Source: Arthrobacter sp. PvP023
GTDB lineage: Bacteria > Actinomycetota > Actinomycetes > Actinomycetales > Micrococcaceae
Reading direction: 5' to 3'
Assembly (NCBI RefSeq): GCF_017832975.1
Contig: NZ_JAFIBI010000001.1
Span: 868,001 to 932,000 of the forward strand
Length of the DNA stretch: 64,000 bases
How positions within the stretch are numbered: position 1 is the first letter of the stretch; each line of letters opens with the position of its first letter. A model generated the notes under the pieces. The model was given only the letters and a program-made list of their open reading frames with translations, was not told the DNA's origin and made no database searches. Positions 36,793-45,523 of the stretch are shown here, one piece after another. A program made the translations under genes and the position numbers.

Positions 36793-37251
36793 CTACTTGA
36801 GTTTTGTACCCCAGTTTGTCGTCCACGCTTCGTTGATTGCATCGGTGAAAAGAAATAAACCACCAATCGCTATTGCCAGTCCTGAAAACGTGTGAACTGC
36901 AGGGCGCCAATTCCGCTGGCGGCCCTTACGTGGCAATGGATCGGTAGCGGCAAATATCTGCCCAAGGCCACCCAGGGCGATAAGGCCGGTGCCGATGAAT
37001 GTGTTCACAACCTTCCCTAGAGTCAGGAATTGAGCTAGAACGGTAATCCAGAGTATGGCTGTCACTCCAGAGAAAATGGATAGCGCTGCAATCTCGGTGC
37101 CAGCTAGTTTCGGTCGTGAATTCTGTTTAGCCATGGCGTCTGTGCGCTCAACGGCGAACCGCTTCAGTTCGGTAAGCTCGGAATCGGAAAACTGAACCTT
37201 TTCGCTGTCATTGAAATCGGAAACTTTATTGCCGTCGGTCGTGTGCATCAT
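36793..37251 (-). CDS. Small membrane protein of unknown function
   Basis: 152 residues. A charged N-terminus (about 1-48, [20 protein letters not shown]) is followed by hydrophobic segments [40 protein letters not shown] and [21 protein letters not shown] with GGGGAAA upstream. Codon use and GC are clearly lower than in core genes, like the OLD and STAND genes to the right. No family recognised. Possibly an island cargo gene or effector. Confidence 0.7.
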   Translation of the reverse strand: MMHTTDGNKVSDFNDSEKVQFSDSELTELKRFAVERTDAMAKQNSRPKLAGTEIAALSIFSGVTAILWITVLAQFLTLGKVVNTFIGTGLIALGGLGQIFAATDPLPRKGRQRNWRPAVHTFSGLAIAIGGLFLFTDAINEAWTTNWGTKLK

Positions 37252-37764
37252 GAATTTCCCCGAATGTTCGATCTGTAACGCTCCTTAGCGTAACTGGTGG
37301 TTAGTGAATTTGACTCACGTTACTCAAGCGAACGGAAGGCGAGGGGCTTTGCGACTTCGATACAGGTAGTTGCACTGGTTGGTAGGTATCCACGGTCAGG
37401 GCAAGTGATATCTAGGATTTTGGCTGGAGGTGACGCCACGCGCTGCACGGCCGCCCTGTGTAGGTTGGCCCCCCTTAGTTCATTCGGTAGCAATGAAGAA
37501 CCCTCGAACTGTTCCGCGACGAAGCCCGCTGCACCAAGCTGCACGCCTACGTCACCGACGCGTCAGCCACGGCCACCGGGCCCGATGCTGGGCCACCCGG
37601 ACATGTCTGACGCCCGCCCGTGAAGCCGTCCTGGACGGAACCCCCTAGACGGCGGAGTGGACCACATCAAATCGTACGACCTCCAGTACCCCCTAAGCCC
37701 CGGCCTAATCCGGCAGCAACACGACCACCCCCGTCGAGTTTCGGACAATTAGCAGAGCCAAGGC
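37252..37764. other. Decayed intergenic DNA in the island
   Basis: No intact gene. A stretch around 37580-37620 could read MLGHPDMS, reminiscent of the C-terminal box of tyrosine recombinases, but this is too short to call. Remnant 3 follows. Confidence 0.4.
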
Positions 37765-38079
37765 GCCTGCGCCTGCTGTGGACGAGATTCTGGAGGCGGG
37801 GGAGGGGGCCACGTAGATGGACCAGTCGTGCGGTCGTTGCCCGAGGAGTACGACCGTGCTGGACGGAGGGCGCCAACGTATTCGCGGAGGGAGAAGTAGC
37901 CGCGGACGATTACGCGGGCATTGCCTAAGAGCCTGCATACCTGGACGTCCGCGCTGATCCTGGACGAGGCGACGAACTCCTTGGACGCCCGCACCGAGGT
38001 GCAGGCCCAGAAGGCGATGCGTGTTTGGGGAGCGACCTGACGAGCTTCTGAACGCACACCTGCTCCCGTGGCGGAGGTT
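37765..38079 (+). pseudogene. ABC-exporter remnant 3: heavily decayed NBD end
   Basis: Recognisable pieces in order: DEILEAG-like start, then relics of the [17 protein letters not shown] and [11 protein letters not shown] regions with stops and indels, LILDEATNSLDARTEVQAQK, and the terminal PVAEV. The segment with the H-loop is deleted. The most degraded of the four, so probably the oldest. Confidence 0.75.
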
Positions 38080-38208
38080 CAAGCACGCGTTCGAGAAGAC
38101 AGATAACAGACACATCGAGTGCGCGGCTGACCACGAGCCCTATAGACCTGTATAGGAGGTCAACTGCCTAGTCTGGCGAATCTTCACGACTTGCTTTTAC
38201 ACAACGGC

Positions 38209-39984
38209 TCACACGTTGTGAGGGGGTAAGTCGTTCGCTGACCTGATCGCGTTCGAGAGTCTGTCTAGGTGGGGCCAGAGGTCCTCATACCACGCGTCCT
38301 TGCCACTTTGCAGATTGACCATTGCCCTCGCTGTCGTGATTTTGCTTGGCTTGGTTTCCATACCCTGGAACGTCTTAGCCAAGGGGGATTCGTACCTTGA
38401 CTTGGGAACCTCGTAAACTTTGTCAGGGTACTCCGCGGCGATTGCTTTGACCAGCTCTTCCTGCAATGCGTAGTTCTCAAGGGTGTACCCGTCGGTCACC
38501 CAACTAAGGGCCCCTATTGACGCTACTTCCTGTATCACTCGTTGTTTTGTCGCGTTTACGAGCTCGCCGGCACTCTTCTTGTCGTAGTCGATGAGAACGG
38601 CCAAGTTACGATTGATATTCAGAAGAGAGACGAATTCATCCGTTGCCTTATCGTCCACGGCCAGGTGATTAAGGAGCGCACCACCATAGAACATTATCGA
38701 ATAGTGTGCTCCCTCGATGAGGTTTGAATCGATAATCGACAACCAGTGGTTGACATATATCCGATCTGAGGGGCCTTCCACCCAGATGAGGTAGTTCGAC
38801 TGGACCAAGTCGGAAGCCTTGTTTCCAAGATCCGAGACCGCATGAGCGAGCGTTGCTGCCGAAGCGACCGGGGCAACTGCGCTAAAGTCTCCCTCCTTTG
38901 TTACGTGAGAAATTGTGGCAATTTCGGCATTCAAAAGTGCAGCGGAGTGCGTGGAGATCAGATAGCGGTTGTTTGTATGGTGGTGAAAATAAGAGATCAG
39001 TTTCCGTTGTAGGGACGGGTGCAGATGTATCTCTGGCTCTTCTATACAAATGAGTTTGTCCTGGATGATGGTCGCCACTGCAGCCAAAATAACCACTTCG
39101 CTAATGCCCGTACCCAGGGAATCGAGCGCCATCGCCTCGCCCTTTGATGTTGCGACGTGCATCGTGTCCTGATCCATTGGTACTTCGAGCTGCGCTTCCG
39201 GGTCCTCGAGGACGTCCTGTACGAACGCCTCCAGTGCACTGAACTTCGCCTTGGCTACTTTGCGGTCTGCTATCGTCGGCCTTGCGAGGCGGGCGAGGTG
39301 AGGGATGAGTCCGCGGCCGTTCCGGAGGCCAGCCTCATGGTCATTCTGGTCGGCGGTCGCCGTCAGTTCTCGAATGGCATCGACCCAAGCAGTTTCCGGT
39401 ATCAAGTCCCATGGCTTCGCGTGACTGAAGATCGCTGTTAGATTCGTTTGCGGATCGGAACTGGAGCCATGAGTGAGTTGCGAAGACAGTGCAGATAGGT
39501 GGCTAGTTTGAACGGATGGCTCCTGATCCGTGAATCGGCGGAATTGATCCAAGCTTGGAAAAATCCCCAACGAGGAATTGCCACTTGCTCCCAACAAGTT
39601 GAACTCCAACCAGACAACGTCCTTCGAGCCGCGCGTGTATGCCTCGCTGGCAAATGCCTCGGTTAGAGGGTTTCCTTCTACGTCCAGGCGAAACGCCTTG
39701 GTGAGGTCATCACCCTTTCTTAGTCCTAACGCAATTGTCGGATGATCGAGGTTCCCGGGGATGGGGGTATCCTCTCGGCGAGGAAAGATATCGCTCAATG
39801 GCACGGGGCCGCCATTTCGAAACAGGGGCAGCACGTCGTGCATCGCATGTAGAATGTTCGATTTGCCGACGTTATTCCGACCGACAACAAGGTGGACCTT
39901 GGCCATCGGGCCCACGAACGCCAGTTCTTCAGTACCAAAGCTTCTGTAGCCTCTTACTCCGAAGCCGGCCCAATTATCTAGCAT
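38209..39984 (-). CDS. OLD-family nuclease: ABC-type ATPase plus TOPRIM domain
   Basis: 591 residues. N-terminal AAA/ABC ATPase: Walker A GRNNVGKSN (35-43), then signature-like LGTGISEVV and Walker B LICIEEPEIHLHPSLQRKL with H-loop YLISTHSAALL. The C-terminal TOPRIM domain has VEGPSDRIYV and the acidic AVLIDYDKKS. OLD nucleases act in phage defence. No UvrD-like helicase neighbour, so this is not Gabija; it resembles stand-alone class 1 OLD. Low GC and many A/T-ending codons mark it as acquired. It lies between ABC remnants 3 and 4. Confidence 0.92.
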   Translation of the reverse strand: MLDNWAGFGVRGYRSFGTEELAFVGPMAKVHLVVGRNNVGKSNILHAMHDVLPLFRNGGPVPLSDIFPRREDTPIPGNLDHPTIALGLRKGDDLTKAFRLDVEGNPLTEAFASEAYTRGSKDVVWLEFNLLGASGNSSLGIFPSLDQFRRFTDQEPSVQTSHLSALSSQLTHGSSSDPQTNLTAIFSHAKPWDLIPETAWVDAIRELTATADQNDHEAGLRNGRGLIPHLARLARPTIADRKVAKAKFSALEAFVQDVLEDPEAQLEVPMDQDTMHVATSKGEAMALDSLGTGISEVVILAAVATIIQDKLICIEEPEIHLHPSLQRKLISYFHHHTNNRYLISTHSAALLNAEIATISHVTKEGDFSAVAPVASAATLAHAVSDLGNKASDLVQSNYLIWVEGPSDRIYVNHWLSIIDSNLIEGAHYSIMFYGGALLNHLAVDDKATDEFVSLLNINRNLAVLIDYDKKSAGELVNATKQRVIQEVASIGALSWVTDGYTLENYALQEELVKAIAAEYPDKVYEVPKSRYESPLAKTFQGMETKPSKITTARAMVNLQSGKDAWYEDLWPHLDRLSNAIRSANDLPPHNV

Positions 39985-40085
39985 GTGTCCCTCACCGTTA
40001 AAGTTTTAAATACAGCGAGCCATTCAGATTCTCTGCAGAAGGGTATTTTAAGTCAAAGCGAATCGCGGGTACGACGAGGGCGAGC

Positions 40086-40804
40086 CTGTCTTTCTCGTAT
40101 TCGCCGGACAAGCCGCTGATTTCATCTTTGTCTCTTGTGGCGGAGCCGGGGCAGACCGTGGCCATAGTGGGCCCGACGGGTGCGGGGAAGACCGCGCTGG
40201 TGAACCTGATGATGCGGTTCTACGAGCTGGATGCGGGGCGGATAACGCTCGACGGCGTGGACATCACTTCTATGCCGCGACGCGAGCTGCGTTCGCGGCT
40301 GGGGATGGTGCTGCAGGATACGTGGCTGTTCGGCGGGACCATCCGGGACAACATCGCGTATGGGCGGCCTGGGGCTACTGAATCCGAGATTCTGAAGGCG
40401 GCCACGGCCACTTATGTTGACCGGTTCGTGCACTCGCTGCCCGAAGGGTACAACACCGTGCTGGAGGACGAGGGCTCGAATGTGTCGGCCGGTGAGAAGC
40501 AGTTGCTCACGATTGCCCGGGCGTTCCTGGCCAGGCCGTCTGTTTTGATCCTGGATGAGGCGACGTCTTCGGTGGACACCCGGACCGAGGTGCTGGTGCA
40601 GAAGGCGATGAGTGCTTTGAGGAGCGACCGTACTTCTTTGTCATTGCGCACCGCCTGTCCACCATCCGCGACGCCGACCTCATCCTGGTGATGGAGGCCG
40701 GCCTGATCGTGGAGAAGGGCACGCACGCTTCGCTTCTGGCCGCGGGCGGGACGTACGCGAGGCTGTATGCGGCGTAGTTCGAGCCTCCGGTGGCGGAGGT
40801 TTAG
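40086..40804 (+). pseudogene. ABC-exporter remnant 4: NBD
   Basis: Starts abruptly at the SFSYSPDKP segment and runs to the end of the gene. The frame is intact through Walker [11 protein letters not shown] and Walker [12 protein letters not shown]. It then has a 1-bp loss near 40640, and a stop codon replaces a Gln near 40777. Block 40305-40354 is identical to 23698-23747 and 36242-36291. No TMD or start. The least decayed copy. Confidence 0.88.
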
Positions 40805-41033
40805 TCAACCCCACCAATTGGCGATCATCATCGAACGCGACAACCCACTAATGCTTCTGAGTTATCTCGTGAGGTACGGCCATCGCTCAGAAAATCCAAC
40901 ACAGCGGATGAAGCAGTCGCATCAAAAGGGAATGGTCCGTTGCTCACCCTTTCTGGACGACGAAAGTCGCAGTTCAGGGCGAATTGCGGATATTTGTGTT
41001 AACATACCTGACTCTTTTTGCCGCAAGGTTTAT

Positions 41034-43574
41034 TCAACGAACAAACCTAACGTTCAAAGCCTTGGGCCCTTTGGGGCCATTTGAGGTCTCGAATACGAGT
41101 TCCGCCCCAATCTGAAGATCCAGCCAGTCACTCTTTGTGATGAGATCGGAATAATGAAAGAAGTACGACGTTCGTCCATGGCGTACGAAGCCAAATCGTC
41201 TCGCGACATCGATAGACCTTATTTGGCCAGTAACCCTCGACAGTGCGAGGGGATCGAGTTCCTCAATACCCGTTTGCAGTCGTTGCACGTAGTGCGCTGC
41301 CCGTCGGCTTAGATACTCGTCTTCCTCAGAAATGCGCGCCAGTTTTTGTGCCGTCGGCACTAAGAGTACGAGACCGTCCGTTATTTCGCGGTCCAGAATA
41401 TCCACGGAGACGTAAGATGCAAGATTTAGAGCAGCCTCAATGAACTCAAGTCCTTGTGCAATTTTCCCAGTCTTATGACTGGCTTCTGATCCAGCAGATG
41501 CTGCCTTCATGGCCAGATTCAGGGCACTATGCGTCAAGTCTTTGGTCTGTTGCCGTTCAAGAATGCTAGAGCATGTGTCCATAGCTTCCATAAAGTCTTG
41601 GTTCAAGAAGTGCGCCTCGGCAATTTGAATCAGAATCTCCGGACTCGTAGGGTCCGTCCTAATCGCTTGACGTAGTACGGCCAAACCCCTGTTTACTTCT
41701 CCAGTTTGACCTATAAGATAGCGGCCGAAGTGGTAGGCGGTGACTTTCGAATCTCCACCCAGTTCGAGCGCTCTCTCATATGCAGAAACAGTGGCATTTC
41801 GGTCGTCTCTTTTCGCTTGGATGACGGCTTCAACGCGCCAAGCCTCTGGATAGGTGGGGGAAAGCGTCTGTGCTTCACGACATAAGGCAATTGCCGAATC
41901 AACACTACCTACGTTGGATAGACGCAGGGCCTCCACCAATAAACGTGCCGCAGGTACATCGTAGTGACCGCGGACATCTACGGAACGGGGGTCAAACTCG
42001 TTGGCCTTCCCAGATGCGGCCAGACTGACGCCAAGTGATGCCAGCGATCTAGAGCGGGCCATGATTTGGTCCCTGAAATTGGAAGTAACGGGGACATGTC
42101 GTGCTAGATACTGGCTTGCGAAGTCGCCGGACTCGTAGCTTGCGTCCAGTGTGGAGTCAGGAGATTGGGTCATCGCCACGAAGTTCGTGGTCATGAGTTC
42201 GAGTAATCTGACCTGGATTTCATCGGCCGCAAGTTCTGTCAGGTATGCCAGTTCTCCCTGGCTGCGTGCCCCACGCATGACTTGCATGCATTGAAGGACC
42301 ATCCTGGCGGGCTCGCTAAGTTTGTCATAGACGTTGGACATGCAGAAGTCCAAGAGAAGGCTGTTGTCATTTACCAGCTCTGATGGTCTTTGCCCCGCTT
42401 GGACGCCGGCGACCAGCCACTTTATATAGAGTGGATGGCCCTGAAGTTTATCAACGAGTGACTCAAGGACATTATCGTCCATTGATTTTAGGAGCCGAAC
42501 GTTCCGAATCGAAGCCAGAGCTTTGAGTAAGCTCTTCGATTCGGAGCTAGACAAAGGCTCTAGTTTCACGGGATTTTCCATCCCAAGGCCAATTCGACTT
42601 GTTATTAGGACCTTGCTGCCATTTGGAAGTTCGACGAGAAAATCCCTTAGGCGCTGATCGTTCACCGTCTCAAGGTTGTCTAGGATGAGGAGTACGCGAA
42701 AGTTTTCGAGATATTCGAGTACTTCAGAAACTGCATCTGCATGGGCCTTTGGCGCGCCTAGTTCTTCCGCTGCTGCTTCGAAGAGTCCCAAGGAGTCCTG
42801 AATTGCCCCACTGATGTTTCGAATTTCACCAGTGGTTAGGGTTGTGGCTTTAGCACTGACCCAGACGATCGCCTCAAAACCTGATTTTGTATCATCTAAA
42901 AGATCGTATGCGGCTTTTAGAGCTATTGAAGTTTTTCCGATACCGCCATCCCCAAGAATGGAAATCACTGGCCATGGTCCAAGTATTGCCTTTTTGATTC
43001 GCTGAAGTTCGCGACTGCGCCCGAAGAAGCCCGTCTCATCAAAGTCAGCCGCAGGGAGATTGTGGGCGGGTTGCGGAATCACGTCGCTAGGCAACTTGAT
43101 TGTTAGACCCAGGACGTGCGCGGGATCAGACTCAAGCCTTGATATTGTTTCCGCTGTCGTAGGCCATGCACTAGCGGAAATGCGGGTTAAACCCTTGCAC
43201 ACATCCATAAGAGTAGGGACGTCGTCGACCTCCATAGGACGTGAGTGGGCGACGCGATTTCGGATGCTACCAAGCCGGGTCATGTAGGAGCGCACTTGAC
43301 GAAGGGAGTCACTTACTTCCACGGCCAACTCGGCGACATTTGACAGCAGAATCTCGTATGAGTCGGCAAAGTCTAGGTATTCTACTAAGGTTGCGTCGGG
43401 TATAGCGCCCGGCTTTTGGCCAGCTTGGCTGTACCGCCGTGTCGCATTCGCCCGCGCTTGGTCGGGCCATTTGAATGGCGCCCTTTCGTTGCCGCACAGA
43501 ACTAGCTCGCGAGCATCGCCCTCGACCGCGGAAATGAGTGCAAAGCATGTCAGTCTAGTCGCATTAAAGCGCAT
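41034..43574 (-). CDS. STAND NTPase: HEPN-like / NB-ARC / TPR / cold-shock-like domain protein
   Basis: 846 residues, no signal or TM. N-terminal helical domain with R105-x4-H110 (SIRNRVAHSR), the HEPN RNase motif. NB-ARC-type ATPase: P-loop GDGGIGKTS with K214, Walker B RVLLILDN, sensor KVLITSRI, GHPLY in place of GLPL. TPR-like repeats about 560-760 (SPTYPEAWRVEAVIQAKRDD). The C-terminal ~65 residues look like a cold-shock/OB domain (GQIRSIDVARRFGFVRHGRT, FFHYSDL, GAELVFETSNGPKGPKALNV). Bacterial STAND proteins sense phage and trigger an effector. Here HEPN would be effector, TPR and CSD sensor (inference). Low GC; ATG with GAGGTAG upstream. Confidence 0.9.
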   Translation of the reverse strand: MRFNATRLTCFALISAVEGDARELVLCGNERAPFKWPDQARANATRRYSQAGQKPGAIPDATLVEYLDFADSYEILLSNVAELAVEVSDSLRQVRSYMTRLGSIRNRVAHSRPMEVDDVPTLMDVCKGLTRISASAWPTTAETISRLESDPAHVLGLTIKLPSDVIPQPAHNLPAADFDETGFFGRSRELQRIKKAILGPWPVISILGDGGIGKTSIALKAAYDLLDDTKSGFEAIVWVSAKATTLTTGEIRNISGAIQDSLGLFEAAAEELGAPKAHADAVSEVLEYLENFRVLLILDNLETVNDQRLRDFLVELPNGSKVLITSRIGLGMENPVKLEPLSSSESKSLLKALASIRNVRLLKSMDDNVLESLVDKLQGHPLYIKWLVAGVQAGQRPSELVNDNSLLLDFCMSNVYDKLSEPARMVLQCMQVMRGARSQGELAYLTELAADEIQVRLLELMTTNFVAMTQSPDSTLDASYESGDFASQYLARHVPVTSNFRDQIMARSRSLASLGVSLAASGKANEFDPRSVDVRGHYDVPAARLLVEALRLSNVGSVDSAIALCREAQTLSPTYPEAWRVEAVIQAKRDDRNATVSAYERALELGGDSKVTAYHFGRYLIGQTGEVNRGLAVLRQAIRTDPTSPEILIQIAEAHFLNQDFMEAMDTCSSILERQQTKDLTHSALNLAMKAASAGSEASHKTGKIAQGLEFIEAALNLASYVSVDILDREITDGLVLLVPTAQKLARISEEDEYLSRRAAHYVQRLQTGIEELDPLALSRVTGQIRSIDVARRFGFVRHGRTSYFFHYSDLITKSDWLDLQIGAELVFETSNGPKGPKALNVRFVR

Positions 43575-43803
43575 TTCTACCTCGTCTCTGGCTGCCGATC
43601 ACGGAGCAGGTTTCGGCAGCGTTACCTGAAGGTACAAGAAAGTTTGGGCCGATCGAGGCAAGCGCGCCTCCGCGTGGCACGTTTCCCCGTGGGAGATGCT
43701 TCAGACCGGTTGTACCAAGACCGTTTGGATTGATCGCGGTAGGAACGACTCGAGCTGTAAGCACAGTAGGGCGGCAAAGTGAGGCGGCAGAGGGATGTTT
43801 CAC
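43564..43803 (-). CDS. Possible small protein coupled to the STAND gene
   Basis: A 79-codon frame (GTG at 43803) ending 11 bp inside the STAND gene, so translation could be coupled. The product contains VVPTAINPNGLGTTGLKHLP and GGALASIGPNFLVPSGNAAE, which reads like a compact globular piece, but I recognise no family. The start has no good RBS; a GTG further in is possible. It occupies the divergent gap before the kinase, so it may be only leader sequence. Confidence 0.35.
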   Translation of the reverse strand: MKHPSAASLCRPTVLTARVVPTAINPNGLGTTGLKHLPRGNVPRGGALASIGPNFLVPSGNAAETCSVIGSQRRGRNAL

Positions 43804-43948
43804 CTTCTGTTGTGCTATACCACTCTTTCTAGCCCTGCTTTTTATATTGTCCGGACGGTCAGTCGTACTGCAATAGTATTTGCAGGAGGAGCCTCGGGGT
43901 TTTAAGGATTTTCCTCAGAATCGAACTCGCCTTGCCGGAAGAAGAGAT

Positions 43949-45241
43949 GTGACTAAACCTGCTGATCATTTTGAAACACTCGAGATCCTTGGATCGACTT
44001 CCTCTTCGGTAGTCATAAAAGGAAGGCATTTCCAGTCCGGCCTGGTAACTGCTGTGAAAATGGCCAGGGTGGGGGCCGCTATCCAAAAACGGTTTTCACG
44101 AGAAGTGGAAGCTATGAGGGTGGCGGCTGGTCCTAGCGTCATGCCGGTCCTCGAAGCTGACGTCGACGGTGACTGGTACACGATGCCCCTCGCCACTCGT
44201 GAGCTCACTAAGGCCAGCGCAAGCTTGTCTGTGGAGGCACGAGAAGAATTAGCCTGCGAAACGGTAAGGGTTGTGGCTGATGCCCTGCGGGAATTTCATA
44301 GGCGAGGCCAAGTGCACCGCGACCTTAAACCACAAAACATTCTCTGGCTTGATGACGATGGAGAAGGCAGATGGGTTGTGTCCGATTTTGGTATAGCTCG
44401 AAATACTCCAGGTAGCACTACTTCTCAGTTAACTCAGGCTGGCGGGCTGTTGGGAACGACGGGATGGGCCGCGCCTGAGCTGCATCTCGACGCTCACATG
44501 GCCACTTCCGCAGCTGATGTCTACAGCCTCGGTGCTATCGTCGCCTGGATCCTCACAGGCTCTTTCCCGTCCATTTCATCAGTGCCACGTCCAGCCGGTC
44601 GATTCCGTTCGGTTGTTGTCAGGGCCACGCGAACAGAGCCAACTCGGCGGTATTCCACGATTGACCTGATGGTCGCCGCGATGGAAAGTGAAATAGTTTC
44701 CCATGTGGGACCGTTAAGTAGCCAATTTGCTGCGCTTATGAAGCCCCCGGTTAGCTACGATGCGCTAAGCAATTTCTTGGTTACCCACAGCGACAACCCT
44801 GAATTGCTCCTTGCGGAACTTCCGAGTCTAAGCAGCGCGGATCTCAATTCGTGGTTCTTGGTCGATGCTGAGGGCCTACTTGAGGTGGCGGAGCGAGTAA
44901 GCGGTATGTTGCAAGACGAGCAAGGTAGGGCTGGTCTGAGGCAGGAAGGCCTTCGCCCCCCACTTTCGTGGCTTCTCAGTGTTCTTCGGATTGTCGTGGG
45001 ACATAACCGGGCCGAAGCGGCGGAGCGCCTCTCGATTGGCTTCTTCGAGGCTTTGGAGGCATGTGATCAGTGGCCGGTGAGTCAGGAAGCGGCTACCTGG
45101 TTCAAAGGTCTAAATACCAGCGACGCAGAAGTAATGATTGCGGCGGCGAAGGCATCCACTGCTGAGCACTATCTGCTTGGATACCTTGCGGACAGTTGGA
45201 CAACGCCTAAAAGCGATGTTGTCCGCCGATGGTTGACCTAA
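43949..45241 (+). CDS. Hanks-type Ser/Thr protein kinase, cytosolic
   Basis: 430 residues from GTG at 43949, preceded by GGAAGAAGAG; a TTG upstream at 43880 is less likely. Kinase domain about 1-280: Lys37 in TAVKMA, HRDLKPQN with Asp125, DFG at 146-148, WAAPELH as APE. The Gly-rich loop is degenerate (LGSTSSSVV). The C-terminal ~150 helical residues are unknown. Most actinobacterial Pkn kinases have a TM segment and PASTA or other exported part; this has none. Divergent from the STAND gene and of similar low GC, so probably part of the same defence cassette. Confidence 0.9.
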   Translation: MTKPADHFETLEILGSTSSSVVIKGRHFQSGLVTAVKMARVGAAIQKRFSREVEAMRVAAGPSVMPVLEADVDGDWYTMPLATRELTKASASLSVEAREELACETVRVVADALREFHRRGQVHRDLKPQNILWLDDDGEGRWVVSDFGIARNTPGSTTSQLTQAGGLLGTTGWAAPELHLDAHMATSAADVYSLGAIVAWILTGSFPSISSVPRPAGRFRSVVVRATRTEPTRRYSTIDLMVAAMESEIVSHVGPLSSQFAALMKPPVSYDALSNFLVTHSDNPELLLAELPSLSSADLNSWFLVDAEGLLEVAERVSGMLQDEQGRAGLRQEGLRPPLSWLLSVLRIVVGHNRAEAAERLSIGFFEALEACDQWPVSQEAATWFKGLNTSDAEVMIAAAKASTAEHYLLGYLADSWTTPKSDVVRRWLT

Positions 45242-45523
45242 ACTGCGTCCGAGTGAGTCAGACTTTGATCTTAGGACGCTGCTAATGGGCGGTAGCATGT
45301 TCGATCCGTCGTCGCCCGATGCTCGACGCCTCCGCGAATTACGTCCGCTTCATCGTGGCCGGCGTCAGGGCCGCCGGCCACTTGCCTTTGCCCCCGGCGG
45401 GAGACAGATGCGGTCGGGGCTGTAATTCAGGCCGCCCGAAGGCCCTACGTAGGTGTCACCCCCCCCGCCGTAGTACACGGACACACAGCGCAACGTTCCA
45501 GCCCCCACACGTAATCTGTTTAG

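Noticed and set aside
37560..37620. Tyrosine recombinase remnant (MLGHPDMS)
   Set aside because: Only eight suggestive residues with no surrounding homology that I can see.
38209..39984. Gabija (GajA) assignment
   Set aside because: Gabija needs a UvrD-like GajB next door; none is present on either strand.
45242..45523. Cobalamin or SAM riboswitch before metH
   Set aside because: I looked for a B12-box-like or SAM-type core and saw only weak partial matches; not enough to call. A covariance-model scan would decide.
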